Shown in pieces: positions 25,746 through 33,414 of a stretch of DNA of 35,938 nucleotides. Location: contig JBHORD010000098.1 in NCBI GenBank assembly GCA_042408355.1, positions 1 to 35,938 on the forward strand. The letters are read 5' to 3'. The position numbers were made by a program, and so were the translations under genes. Positions within the stretch are counted from its first letter, which is position 1; every line of letters starts with the position of its first letter. The DNA is from Fen-1038 sp042408355. GTDB taxonomy: Bacteria; Chloroflexota; Anaerolineae; Anaerolineales; Villigracilaceae. Under the pieces are notes generated by a model that ran no database searches, was not told the origin of the DNA, and saw nothing but the letters and a program-made list of their open reading frames with translations.

Positions 25746-26708
25746 CTACACCTCAATGTCGGCAATGCGCATCATGATGAAGTAACCGAGACCGATCAAA
25801 ATAGCGACTGTTACACCGGCGCCTACTGCGCACAACATGCCGCCATCCAGAAAAGACATAAGGTATTTGGGATTCAGGAACCACAGGACCAGAGTAAGGA
25901 AAATCGGTATGAGCGCCAGCAGGGTTCCTGAAGCGCGGACCTGTGAAGTCAGAACGCGAATCTCGCCTTTAATTTTGACGCGCTCGCGAATCGTGAAGGA
26001 GATCGTGTCCAAAATTTCGGACAAATTTCCACCCACCTCGCGTTGGACGTTAATGGCCGTGATAACGAAATCAAGGTCGTCGCTTGGAATGCGGCGGTGG
26101 AGATTCGCCAGCGCAGTCTCCATGGGAATGCCAATTTGCATCTCCTGCACCACGCGCCGGAATTCATCGGAAATCGGAGAAGGCAGTTCCTTGCTGACGG
26201 CTTCCATAGCCTGCATCGTCGAATAACCGGCGCGCAAGCCATTGACCATCAAGTTGAGCATATCGGCAAGCTGATCGTTGAATCGATTTAAGCGGCGCGA
26301 TTGCTGCTGGCGAACGTACATGCCCGGCAGGAAAAACCCAAAAACAGCTCCAATGATGAACGAAATGATGTTGCGCCCGCCGATCAACCACGCAAATCCG
26401 CCAAGGATAACCACAGAGAAGAAGATCAAAGCAAAGTATTCGCCGACTTTGAATTTCAAATCGGCGCGCGCCAGATCGCGCTTGATCTGATCGCCGAAGG
26501 AAGTGCGCTCCACACGCGTGGAAACCCAATCGGTCAGCACGCTCCGTTGCGCCTCCCGCTCATTCGTTGTCACAGCCTCTTCGCCGAGATATTGACCCAG
26601 GCGCTGTTCCACAAGCGTCCGTTCGCTGGACGAAGAAACGATCACCCCGATGATCAAGAGCACGATCAGGATGATCCCACCAACGATGATTATCATGGAC
26701 AAAGACAT
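25746..26708 (-). CDS. tadB: Tad pilus inner-membrane platform protein TadB
   Basis: The 320-aa protein has an N-terminal helix (3-25), paired central helices (about 90-130), a T2SSF domain (about 145-275: LADMLNLMVNGLRAGYSTMQ, and a QREVGGNLSEILDTIS block) and two C-terminal helices. It is the usual partner of TadC in Tad/Flp pilus assembly. GGAAG precedes the ATG. It follows tadA after a 120-base gap occupied by a cruciform repeat. Confidence 0.92.
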   Translation of the reverse strand: MSLSMIIIVGGIILIVLLIIGVIVSSSSERTLVEQRLGQYLGEEAVTTNEREAQRSVLTDWVSTRVERTSFGDQIKRDLARADLKFKVGEYFALIFFSVVILGGFAWLIGGRNIISFIIGAVFGFFLPGMYVRQQQSRRLNRFNDQLADMLNLMVNGLRAGYSTMQAMEAVSKELPSPISDEFRRVVQEMQIGIPMETALANLHRRIPSDDLDFVITAINVQREVGGNLSEILDTISFTIRERVKIKGEIRVLTSQVRASGTLLALIPIFLTLVLWFLNPKYLMSFLDGGMLCAVGAGVTVAILIGLGYFIMMRIADIEV

Positions 26709-26762
26709 ACTTCCGTCTTCCTTTTCTATTGTATTACTAACTGATGTTACGCAGTTTTCCCT

Positions 26763-26812
26763 GTAGCGCGGCGTTCATGCCGCCTGAAAGTGCGAGATAA
26801 ATCTCGCGCTAC
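26763..26812. repeat. Three-way-junction (cruciform) repeat between tadA and tadB
   Basis: Three nested stems fit exactly. The outer stem is GTAGC (26763-26767) with GCTAC (26808-26812). Hairpin 1 is GCGGC (26768-26772) with GCCGC (26779-26783). Hairpin 2 is GCGAGAT (26792-26798) with ATCTCGC (26801-26807). The compact, symmetrical form looks like a dispersed REP- or MITE-like element rather than a terminator; no T-run follows on the operon strand. Confidence 0.8.
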
Positions 26813-26828
26813 TGCGCAAGGCGAGTTG

Positions 26829-28268
26829 CTAATAGCGGCGGCGCTCACCAATACCAAAAATAGACGGAGGCAGGTGAATGCCGGCCGCCTCGATCCTATC
26901 CATGAATTTGGGGCGCAGGCCGGTCGGCCGCAGGCGGCCAATAATCTGACCGTTCTCTATCCCTGTTTGTTCGAACACGAAGATGTCCGTCATGGTGATG
27001 ACATCTCCCTCCATGCCGCTCACTTCCGTGATATTGACCACTCTGCGGGTTCCATCGCGCATGCGCTCCTGATGGATCACCAGGTCAATCGCGGATGAAA
27101 TCTGCTCACGGATGGCGCGCGAGGGAAGGTCCATGCCTGCCATGAGCACCATGGTCTCAATACGTGAGAGCGTATCGCGCGGGCTGTTTGAGTGCAGGGT
27201 TGTCATGGAGCCATCGTGACCCGTATTCATGGCCTGAAGCATATCCAATGCCGCCTCATCGCGAATTTCGCCTACAATAATTCGATCAGGGCGCATACGC
27301 AGCGCATTAATCACCAGGGCGCGAATTGTAATTTCGCCGCGTCCTTCTATATTCGGCGGGCGGGATTCCAACGTCACCACGTGTTCCTGGCGAAGCTGAA
27401 GTTCTGCCGCGTTTTCTATCGTAATGATGCGTTCATCGCCGGGAATGAAACCGGAGAGCACGTTCAGAAGCGTCGTTTTACCGGAGCCGGTGCTACCGGA
27501 GATAATGATATTGATGCGGGCTTCCACACAGGCTTTTACGAACTGTAAAGCCTCCTGCGTAATGGATCCAAATTGAATCAACTGCTCAACCGTGATTGGA
27601 TTGCGCGCGAATTTTCGGATTGTAAGCACCGGTCCAACCAGCGAGATGGGCGCAATCACCGCGTTGACGCGCGAGCCGTCAGGCAGACGGGCATCAACGT
27701 AGGGGCTGGCTTCGTCAATGCGCCGCCCCAGCGGGGCGACGATGCGGTCAATAATGCGCAGAACGTGATCGTTGTTTTCAAATGTCACCGGCACACGGTG
27801 GATTTTGCCTTTGCGTTCAATATAGATGTTCTTTGCGCCGTTGACCATGATTTCAGTGATGGTGTCATCCTCAAGCAGGGGTTGAAGCGGGCCAAAGCCC
27901 AGGATTTCCGCGGCAATCTGTTCAAACAAACGAGCGCGTTCGGGCCGCGAAAGAACGATGTTTTCTTCCGCAAGGATCTGTTCGAACAAATCCTGGATAG
28001 TCCGCCGAACCTCATCCGTCCGGGTCACATCCATAGATGGATCCAGTTCAGCCAGGAGCTTGTTTTGAACGCGTGTTTTCAGATCAAAATATGAACCCGC
28101 CTGAGGCGAAGTAATCGGCGCATTAACCCGCCGCGCCTGCAAGGAAGACAGACGAGAGCTGTCTCCGCCTCCGCCGTTATTTGAGCCGCTTCCTGAATTT
28201 GAAGGCGGCTGTGCGGGCGGCTGCCCCGGACCTCCCTGCCCCTGTTCAATACGTTTAAGCAATGACAT
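26829..28268 (-). CDS. tadA: Tad pilus assembly ATPase (TadA/CpaF)
   Basis: The 479-aa protein has a Gly/Ser/Pro-rich N-terminal linker (about 8-60), an N-terminal domain (75-190: LGFGPLQPLLEDDTITEIMVNG) and a secretion ATPase core. Walker A is ISGSTGSGKTTLLN, near residue 265; the Asp box/Walker B is RPDRIIVGEIRDEAALDML, followed by the His box GHDGSMTTLHSN. It powers assembly of the Flp pilus. AAGGAG lies before the ATG. It lies 11 bases after the tadZ stop. Confidence 0.95.
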   Translation of the reverse strand: MSLLKRIEQGQGGPGQPPAQPPSNSGSGSNNGGGGDSSRLSSLQARRVNAPITSPQAGSYFDLKTRVQNKLLAELDPSMDVTRTDEVRRTIQDLFEQILAEENIVLSRPERARLFEQIAAEILGFGPLQPLLEDDTITEIMVNGAKNIYIERKGKIHRVPVTFENNDHVLRIIDRIVAPLGRRIDEASPYVDARLPDGSRVNAVIAPISLVGPVLTIRKFARNPITVEQLIQFGSITQEALQFVKACVEARINIIISGSTGSGKTTLLNVLSGFIPGDERIITIENAAELQLRQEHVVTLESRPPNIEGRGEITIRALVINALRMRPDRIIVGEIRDEAALDMLQAMNTGHDGSMTTLHSNSPRDTLSRIETMVLMAGMDLPSRAIREQISSAIDLVIHQERMRDGTRRVVNITEVSGMEGDVITMTDIFVFEQTGIENGQIIGRLRPTGLRPKFMDRIEAAGIHLPPSIFGIGERRRY

Positions 28269-28279
28269 TACCTATCTCC

Positions 28280-29524
28280 TTACCGTTTACTAGCAGGCAG
28301 TTCATCTGAATCAAGAATGGCCAATTGAGCGCGTACTGCTTCCGCCAGGCCAAACACGCCTTTGGCGACAGGTTGCGCCTTGTTGTCCAGCATAAACGGC
28401 ACACCCCGGTTTACAGAGGTGACCACCACGCGCTCGTCAAGGGGAATGACCACTTTCACCTCTTGCTTCAGATTCTCGCCAATCTTATCGGGGGTAATCC
28501 CAATACGCTTATCGAATTTGTTCACTGCAAACACGATGTGTCCCCGCTCGACCCCCATGGTCTGCAAGAGATCAAGAAACAATCGGGCATTCTTAATCGC
28601 GGGAATATCCTGCGTCGTTACAAGAACGATCACGTCGCTCGAATCAATCGCGGCCAGCGTAACGTCGGTCAGGATTGGCGCAGTATCTACAACAACATAA
28701 GCATAAAGCTGGCGGAGGTAATTCAAGACTTTGGAAAATTGATCCGCGGAAACTTTTTCAGCTTGTTCAGGCCGTTGAGGCGCTCCCAAAACCCGAACTC
28801 CCGACGGTCCGTGCTTGATCATGATATCTTCAACAATGTCCGGGTCCAACTCATCAACGCGCGGCGCAAGGTCAAGAATCGTATTCTTTCCCTGTTCGTT
28901 TAAGAAGACGGTTATATCGCCAAATTGCAAATTGCCGTCCACCAGAACGACTCGCGTATCCTCATTGTTTAATGCAATGGCAAGATTAACCGCAAGCGTT
29001 GTGCAACCTGTCCCGCCTTTTGGGCTGTAAACAGTAATAATCTTACCGCTTGATAATCCCAAACTGGATGGCACGAAGGCGGCTGGCGCTCCAGGTAAAG
29101 GTGGGGCAACGCGAACCTGAGCGCTTTTACTGCGTTCAACGCGTGACATCTCGCCAGCGCGGCGAACCGCCGATATCAGTTCATCGCCCATCGGCGGTTT
29201 CGTCAGAAAGTCGCGGGCGCCAGCCAGCATTGCGCGGCGCATATAATTTTGGTCGCCTTGTACCGATAAAATGACAACCTGAATTTGCGGAGACTTCTGC
29301 CGGATCATTTCCGTTGCTGAAATGCCATCCACGTCAGGCATGTTGATGTCCATCAAAACAACATCCGGATCAAGCTCCTGAGCAAGTTGAATCCCCTCTT
29401 TCCCTGATCGGGCCGCCCCTACCACCTCCACATCCGGCTCGAACTGCAAGAGCTTGCGCACGTTTTCGCGCGTCTCAGCCACATCATCTACAATCAAAAC
29501 CCGGATTTTACCGCCAGCAGTCAT
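28280..29524 (-). CDS. cpaE: TadZ/CpaE: receiver domain fused to MinD-like ATPase
   Basis: The 414-aa protein places the Tad machine in the cell. Residues 8-125 are a complete response-regulator receiver domain with Asp13/Asp14 and phosphoacceptor Asp59 (VVLMDINMP) and a C-terminal FLTKP Lys. A MinD/ParA-like domain follows (about 160-395). Its deviant Walker A reads SPKGGTGCTT near 166-175: the signature Lys is kept, but the second Lys is Cys, as is common in TadZ/CpaE proteins. An intact receiver suggests phosphorylation by an unlinked histidine kinase; none is in the window. Confidence 0.92.
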   Translation of the reverse strand: MTAGGKIRVLIVDDVAETRENVRKLLQFEPDVEVVGAARSGKEGIQLAQELDPDVVLMDINMPDVDGISATEMIRQKSPQIQVVILSVQGDQNYMRRAMLAGARDFLTKPPMGDELISAVRRAGEMSRVERSKSAQVRVAPPLPGAPAAFVPSSLGLSSGKIITVYSPKGGTGCTTLAVNLAIALNNEDTRVVLVDGNLQFGDITVFLNEQGKNTILDLAPRVDELDPDIVEDIMIKHGPSGVRVLGAPQRPEQAEKVSADQFSKVLNYLRQLYAYVVVDTAPILTDVTLAAIDSSDVIVLVTTQDIPAIKNARLFLDLLQTMGVERGHIVFAVNKFDKRIGITPDKIGENLKQEVKVVIPLDERVVVTSVNRGVPFMLDNKAQPVAKGVFGLAEAVRAQLAILDSDELPASKR

Positions 29525-29579
29525 ACATCTCCTTAACGCGTACTATGATCAATAAATAAGACTTATATCGTTTCTTCTA

Positions 29580-30656
29580 CTACGGGCTGGTTGGTTTAAC
29601 CGTCACCGTATCGTTTGGAAGGGTTGGAGCTGTCAACGTGTCAATTCGCGGCTGTGAAGCATACGGCAATTTTGCCGGCACCGGGATGTTGTACTGACTT
29701 AACAGGAATTGAAGAGTGGCCGCCTCCGTGGCAGAACGCGATTGATCATTGGGATTACGCAACGACATCATAATCGGGGTGCTGGTGTACACAAGGTAAA
29801 ACAATGTATTGGCATCCTGTGGGGAGACAATCAAGGTGATGATGTCTGGCGCCACGGCAGTCGCGGGTTGCTGCTGTTGCTGTTGAGCCTGCGCTTCCTG
29901 AGGGGTTGCGCTCAGAGGGAAGTTGCCCAGCTTTAAGACCACCACATCCTGCAAAATAGTCTGGCAGACGGGACGGGGCCTTTGCGCCTCAGATGGAACC
30001 ACATAAAAGGGCTGTTGGAACGAGGGGTCAAGTTCCACACGTCCCTGGGCTGTGGCCGCGCCGCCAGAATTGATACCCAGAGACAGAATAGGCAACTGAT
30101 TCTGGGGGAAGCCTGTGCCGGTCAGCGTAGCGGTATGGTTGGGGAGAATGCTTTGGAAAGTGGGGTCAACATCTACAAAAAGGAAACACGCATTAACATT
30201 CACATGCGCTCCATCGTTGATGCCATAAGCGGCCAGCGACAGACGCGTAGTGGGAATGGATACCGCAATCATACCCGGCGGAATCAGGGCGGCCCATTGC
30301 GGGCCGGCAATTGACACTGCCTGCGAAGCATCCGTCACCATGGCGCTGGTGATTGGCACACCTTGATCAATCGGGTATTTCGCAATTTTATTTAGCAACT
30401 CAGCCTTTCGATCCACAGTGAACTCGCTGGCGGTCAACTGATTCTGCGGGATAGTCATGGTGCTCAGCACGGAATCAGTGATCTGCCCGCCCTGTGGAAT
30501 ATTCTGCCCGGCGATATAAATTTGAACATTCGCAGGCGCTTGTTGTTGAGCGGTTGGACTCTGAAGCAGAGTGCGCAGCGCGAAGAAAGCAACAACCAAC
30601 CCAACGACCACTATCAAAAAAAGAAGCAAAAATGTTATCAGTCTGCCACGGCGCAT
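29580..30656 (-). CDS. cpaB: Flp pilus assembly protein CpaB/RcpC
   Basis: The 358-aa protein has one N-terminal transmembrane helix (about 7-29) and a SAF domain (about 43-110: VQIYIAGQNIPQGGQITDSVL), the hallmark of CpaB/RcpC. The rest is a beta-rich extracytoplasmic region with a Gln-rich stretch near 255-262. In diderms the protein meets the RcpA secretin; no secretin gene is present here, so it may organise the pilus across the cell wall. GAGAGGAG lies 8 bases before the ATG. Confidence 0.88.
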   Translation of the reverse strand: MRRGRLITFLLLFLIVVVGLVVAFFALRTLLQSPTAQQQAPANVQIYIAGQNIPQGGQITDSVLSTMTIPQNQLTASEFTVDRKAELLNKIAKYPIDQGVPITSAMVTDASQAVSIAGPQWAALIPPGMIAVSIPTTRLSLAAYGINDGAHVNVNACFLFVDVDPTFQSILPNHTATLTGTGFPQNQLPILSLGINSGGAATAQGRVELDPSFQQPFYVVPSEAQRPRPVCQTILQDVVVLKLGNFPLSATPQEAQAQQQQQQPATAVAPDIITLIVSPQDANTLFYLVYTSTPIMMSLRNPNDQSRSATEAATLQFLLSQYNIPVPAKLPYASQPRIDTLTAPTLPNDTVTVKPTSP

Positions 30657-30700
30657 ATAATTCTCCTCTCTTACCTTATTTACGCTGATTTTACAACACG

Positions 30701-30729
30701 ATTATACAGGAAAAATGACAAAAACGTTG
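30701..30729 (-). promoter_or_regulatory. Candidate promoter of the tad assembly operon
   Basis: Reading the minus strand, a perfect TATAAT occupies 30701-30706, 45 bases before the cpaB start. The -35 region (about 30724-30729) is T-rich and weak. It lies between the flp terminator and cpaB, so the assembly genes can be transcribed separately from flp. Confidence 0.5.
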
Positions 30730-30731
30730 GC

Positions 30732-30768
30732 AAAAAAAATGGGACCCTGTCGGCTTGACAGAGTCCCA
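30732..30768 (-). terminator. Intrinsic terminator after flp
   Basis: On the minus strand TGGGACTCTGTC (30757-30768) pairs with GACAGGGTCCCA (30740-30751) around a 5-base loop, with one mismatch. Eight T residues follow directly (30732-30739). This is a textbook Rho-independent terminator between flp and the assembly genes. Confidence 0.93.
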
Positions 30769-30795
30769 CCCGCTCATCTAGAGCATAAAATACAA

Positions 30796-30957
30796 CTAAA
30801 CGCCGGTCAGGCTGTTATTGATGGTGCTGAAGGTGTTGCCGATAATCGGGCCGAGGATCATCAGAGCCGCGATAACAACAATGGCAACCAAAACAAGAAT
30901 TAACGCATATTCCACCAGGCCTTGACCTTTCTCTTTCGGGGCGAATAACATAACCAT
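30796..30957 (-). CDS. flp: Flp-type prepilin
   Basis: The start at 30957 gives a 53-aa prepilin, with GAAAGGAG 5 bases upstream; longer in-frame starts lie upstream of that site. A short basic leader ends at KGQG, followed by GLVEYALILVLVAIVVIAAL: the conserved Glu-Tyr and the hydrophobic helix of Flp pilins. A TadV-type peptidase would cut after the leader Gly; its gene is not in the window. It has its own promoter and terminator, which suits the high pilin output a pilus needs. Confidence 0.93.
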   Translation of the reverse strand: MVMLFAPKEKGQGLVEYALILVLVAIVVIAALMILGPIIGNTFSTINNSLTGV

Positions 30958-30979
30958 TTTTCTCCTTTCTTTAGGATTT

Positions 30980-30995
30980 CCCTGGTCATTCAGGG
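30980..30995 (-). promoter_or_regulatory. Small hairpin in the flp leader
   Basis: CCCTG (30980-30984) pairs with CAGGG (30991-30995) around a 6-base loop in the flp 5' untranslated region, between promoter and ribosome site. It could stabilise the message. Confidence 0.5.
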
Positions 30996-31006
30996 AGTTA
31001 CGATTT

Positions 31007-31034
31007 ATTATAGTCAACCGAAATGAAATGGCAA
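31007..31034 (-). promoter_or_regulatory. flp promoter
   Basis: On the minus strand TTGCCA (31029-31034) and a perfect TATAAT (31007-31012) are 16 bases apart. They lie 50 bases upstream of the flp start. This is the best promoter match in the window. Confidence 0.7.
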
Positions 31035-31135
31035 GCCGATTTCCTAACACTTGTGTTAATTTAACGATTCTGTAATACATCAAAACTGCTTGATATTTTG
31101 CTTCACCGCACATTTCAACCCTAACGTTCTACAAC

Positions 31136-31162
31136 AAAAAATACGCCCTCATAAGGAGGGCG
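31136..31162 (-). terminator. Intrinsic terminator downstream of the tRNA fragment
   Basis: On the minus strand CGCCCTC (31156-31162) pairs with GAGGGCG (31144-31150) around a 5-base loop, and a run of six T follows after two bases. It would end a transcript coming through the tRNA fragment, as expected of the native tRNA gene's terminator left behind on the chromosome side. Confidence 0.85.
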
Positions 31163-31167
31163 CATTG

Positions 31168-31197
31168 GGTGCCTGATGGGTTTCGAACCCACAACAT
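31168..31197 (-). other. 3' fragment of a tRNA gene (most like tRNA-His): putative attL
   Basis: On the minus strand the T arm is complete: GTGGG, loop TTCGAAA, CCCAT. It is followed by acceptor strand CAGGCAC and discriminator C73. A C73 discriminator is the hallmark of tRNA-His, and the arm closely resembles the E. coli tRNA-His one. CCA is not fully encoded. No anticodon or D arm can be folded from the bases upstream, which belong to the integrase end, so only the 3' part is here. The adjacent integrase and the retained terminator on the left fit integration of an element into the tRNA 3' end. Confidence 0.65.
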
Positions 31198-31206
31198 CGT
31201 GTTGTG
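31190..31206. repeat. Perfect 7-bp inverted repeat at the tRNA fragment/integrase junction
   Basis: CACAACA (31190-31196) and TGTTGTG (31200-31206) are perfect inverted arms around TCG. The arms overlap the T-stem edge, just 3 bases from the integrase stop. Such a site could be the core-binding pair of the tyrosine recombinase, though the 3-base spacer is shorter than a usual crossover region. Confidence 0.6.
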
Positions 31207-31209
31207 CAA

Positions 31210-32064
31210 TCACTTTGTGAGATTTGCGACCGGCAAGTATGGACGGGTTGCTTCGAGTTCAAGGTCGCCGATGTAGTGATTTACAACTTCGTCGGATTTC
31301 CAACCTCCGCCAAGCTTGACAATGTTCTTTGGTGCGCCATTCAAGGTTGAGAGTGATGCGTAGGACCGCCGGAACATGTGCGGCGAGATGTGGAAGCCGA
31401 CTGCCCTACCCCACCGGCGCATGATGATCTGCAAGCCTTCACGCGTGAGTGGCTTTCCCAAGTGTTGATGTTGGAATGAGATAAAGAGTGTGTGAACGCC
31501 CAGGGCGGGAGAGCGTACTTCGAGCCATGATTGAATCGCTTTGGCTGTAGCAGGTGAGAAAGTTTTCCAAGCCCACTGCCCGCCTTTGACAAGTGCGAAT
31601 AACTTGCATTGATCGAGATGCACATTTTCAAGCTCGAGATTGCATAATTCAGATGCTCGTAAATTGCAATCGAGTGCTACAAGTGCAATGGCGAGGTCGC
31701 GCTTGCCTGCTGGTGATGAAATGTCGAAGGATGATATCAACTGCAACATTTGATCACCTGATAGCCTGGGCTTGGGTGGTGTTGGAATGCGTTTGATCTG
31801 GGCAGACAATGCCGGATGATTCGCTCCGAACGACCATCGCAAAAATTTTTTACATGCACAAAGGGCGGTATAGCGTTGTGAGTTTCCCCATTCAGGTTTC
31901 GAGATGAACTTTAGAAGATCTGCAGCGCTCAATTGATTGAGCGACGGAAGCAGGATCAATTGCATGAGCACGCGGTGATATGTGTCCTTCGTCGTTTCGG
32001 CATAAGGAAACGACGCGAGGAAGTTGGCTACCTGCAAGGACAGGTGATGAATGATTTGTTCCAT
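31210..32064 (-). CDS. Tyrosine recombinase / integrase
   Basis: The 284-aa protein has an N-terminal SAM-like core-binding domain (1-95) and a catalytic domain (about 100-275). The full catalytic set is visible: Arg136 (NLRASELC), a Lys near 160 (LVKGGQ), His229-x-x-Arg232 (HMFRRSY), Trp255 (GGGWKS) and Tyr264 (VNHYI). It should therefore be active. GAGGT lies 6 bases before the ATG. The gene ends 4 bases from the inverted repeat at the tRNA fragment, the usual placement of an integrase beside its att site. It is the left-most gene of the element. Confidence 0.92.
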   Translation of the reverse strand: MEQIIHHLSLQVANFLASFPYAETTKDTYHRVLMQLILLPSLNQLSAADLLKFISKPEWGNSQRYTALCACKKFLRWSFGANHPALSAQIKRIPTPPKPRLSGDQMLQLISSFDISSPAGKRDLAIALVALDCNLRASELCNLELENVHLDQCKLFALVKGGQWAWKTFSPATAKAIQSWLEVRSPALGVHTLFISFQHQHLGKPLTREGLQIIMRRWGRAVGFHISPHMFRRSYASLSTLNGAPKNIVKLGGGWKSDEVVNHYIGDLELEATRPYLPVANLTK

Positions 32065-32235
32065 TTTTTACCTCGTGGCATTAGCAGGCCAGGAAGCCCC
32101 CCGGGCCTGTGTGATGTGAGCATGTGCGTGACCACATGCTGCGACGAGTGCCGCTCTACCTGCCGGACCTACCACGGAGCTGCAAGGCAGAGCAGCACTT
32201 CAAAAATTATAGCAAGAAAGGAGACCTACCACAAC
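32065..32235. promoter_or_regulatory. Divergent control region of the integrated element
   Basis: This 171-base gap separates the integrase from the element's rightward genes. It holds an 8-bp inverted repeat, AGCATGTG (32119-32126) and CACATGCT (32133-32140) with a 6-base spacer, and a weaker pair CAGGCC (32085-32090) / GGCCTG (32104-32109). Both look like operator or factor-binding sites for an integration/lysogeny-type switch. A GACCTACCAC copy lies at 32166-32175. Confidence 0.5.
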
Positions 32236-32463
32236 ATGCAGAATATAAGCGAAGTAAGGGCAGAGGCTGGAAGGCGCGGCGGCTTGATGACGCTCAAACG
32301 TTATGGCCGCAAGCACTTTCAGGAATTGGGTCGGCGGGGTGCGCATGTGATGCACAGCACGTATGACCTAGTGGCTGTCGATCTGAATGATTTTGCGTTG
32401 GTGCATAAGCAGACCGGCAAAGTTAAGGCTTACATTTCGGGCAAGCCTTTGAATGCAGATTAG
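32236..32463 (+). CDS. KGG-like small stress-type protein
   Basis: The 75-aa product starts at 32236, with GGAG and the GACCTACCAC leader just upstream; longer in-frame starts overlap the control region and are unlikely. Residues 10-36 (AGRRGG, LKRYGRKHFQELGRRGAH) resemble the KGG repeat of small stress-induced or DNA-associated proteins, with Gly-Arg-Arg pairs spaced by aromatic residues. The C-terminal part (AVDLNDFALVHKQTGKVKAY) is not recognised. It may bind nucleic acid; function is unknown. Confidence 0.7.
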   Translation: MQNISEVRAEAGRRGGLMTLKRYGRKHFQELGRRGAHVMHSTYDLVAVDLNDFALVHKQTGKVKAYISGKPLNAD

Positions 32464-32475
32464 GAGACCTACCAC

Positions 32476-33339
32476 ATGTCGAAGTTAATGCCGTTCTTTG
32501 GGAAGGCGCTGTTGATGATCTTTGCGATCGGCGTCTTTGTGATTGTAGCATCGCTGAGCTATCGTGCGCTTGGCTTGATCTTTCCAGATGATCTTTTTGA
32601 TCAAGCCATTGGACTCTTGCTCTTTGATGCCAGTGCGTTGATCTGGTTCGTTGTGTTTGTTTATCAAAGCGAAAGCACGATGCAGTATGTCTTTGCGGGC
32701 TTTGGCTTTCTTATCGGTTTGGTGGGAACAATCGCTTTAGTGTCCATTGAGGTTGGTATTTCGAGTGGAACGATGCAAGCCGCGGTTATGTTGAAGCCGC
32801 TTACCTACGTGTTCATCGGTGTGGCAGTTGCGCACCTGGTGCTGCTGTATGCACGGCATGCAGCTGGGCCGCAAGTGAGCGCTGATATTTCGCTTGGAGT
32901 TGAGAAGGCGAAAATTCAATCCGAGGGAATGCGCCAGGCTGAACAGCAATTGCAACAAGCGGCTGCGCAAATGGGTTCGGTGATTCGTGCGGACCTGGTT
33001 AATCAAGTGCTGCGTGATTTGAACATGAGCCAGGGCGTAAGCGGTGAAGGTTATTTGCCGATGGTTATCGACTCAAGCGCGCAAGATGTAAAAGCATCTG
33101 CGAAGAAAGCACCGGCGTTCAACGCGCCTTTTATGTTTCGGTGGCCATGGCTTCAAAATGTTTTGAACCGGCAGTCACCGACAACAAACGCAAATGCGGC
33201 TATTGTGGCAAGCGCATCGATCCCGGGCGAAACGGTCGGCGATTCTACTGCAACCGCGCACACCGACAAGCAGCCTATCGAAAGCGAAAAGAAACAGAGT
33301 TTGCCGCATTATCATCCTGATGATCTTGGCGGTGTGTGA
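32476..33339 (+). CDS. Four-helix membrane protein with coiled coil, unknown function
   Basis: The 287-aa protein has hydrophobic helices at about 9-34, 42-63, 70-91 and 106-126. A Gln/Ala-rich likely coiled coil follows (138-170), then a long polar, probably disordered C-terminal part. No family is recognised. It shares the leader GGAGACCTACCAC with the preceding gene, 12 bases after that gene's stop, so the two are an operon. In a mobile element such a protein could be a virion or conjugation membrane component; this is speculation. Confidence 0.8.
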   Translation: MSKLMPFFGKALLMIFAIGVFVIVASLSYRALGLIFPDDLFDQAIGLLLFDASALIWFVVFVYQSESTMQYVFAGFGFLIGLVGTIALVSIEVGISSGTMQAAVMLKPLTYVFIGVAVAHLVLLYARHAAGPQVSADISLGVEKAKIQSEGMRQAEQQLQQAAAQMGSVIRADLVNQVLRDLNMSQGVSGEGYLPMVIDSSAQDVKASAKKAPAFNAPFMFRWPWLQNVLNRQSPTTNANAAIVASASIPGETVGDSTATAHTDKQPIESEKKQSLPHYHPDDLGGV

Positions 33340-33367
33340 CGCTGACATGTCACGATAACAACAAGAC

Positions 33368-33394
33368 GCCGCGGTGTCACGGCCGCGGTGTCAC
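33368..33394 (+). promoter_or_regulatory. Direct repeat of a 13-mer, candidate operator
   Basis: GCCGCGGTGTCAC occurs at 33368-33380 and again at 33382-33394, one base apart. It lies directly ahead of the winged-helix gene, about 20 bases before its start. Tandem 13-mers next to a DNA-binding protein gene suggest an autoregulatory operator or an iteron-like site. Confidence 0.65.
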
Positions 33395-33414
33395 ATGGAA
33401 GAGGATGAGCATAG

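Noticed and set aside
31168..31260. A complete tRNA gene
   Set aside because: Only the T arm and 3' acceptor strand fit. The bases that would form the anticodon and D arms belong to the integrase end and do not fold.
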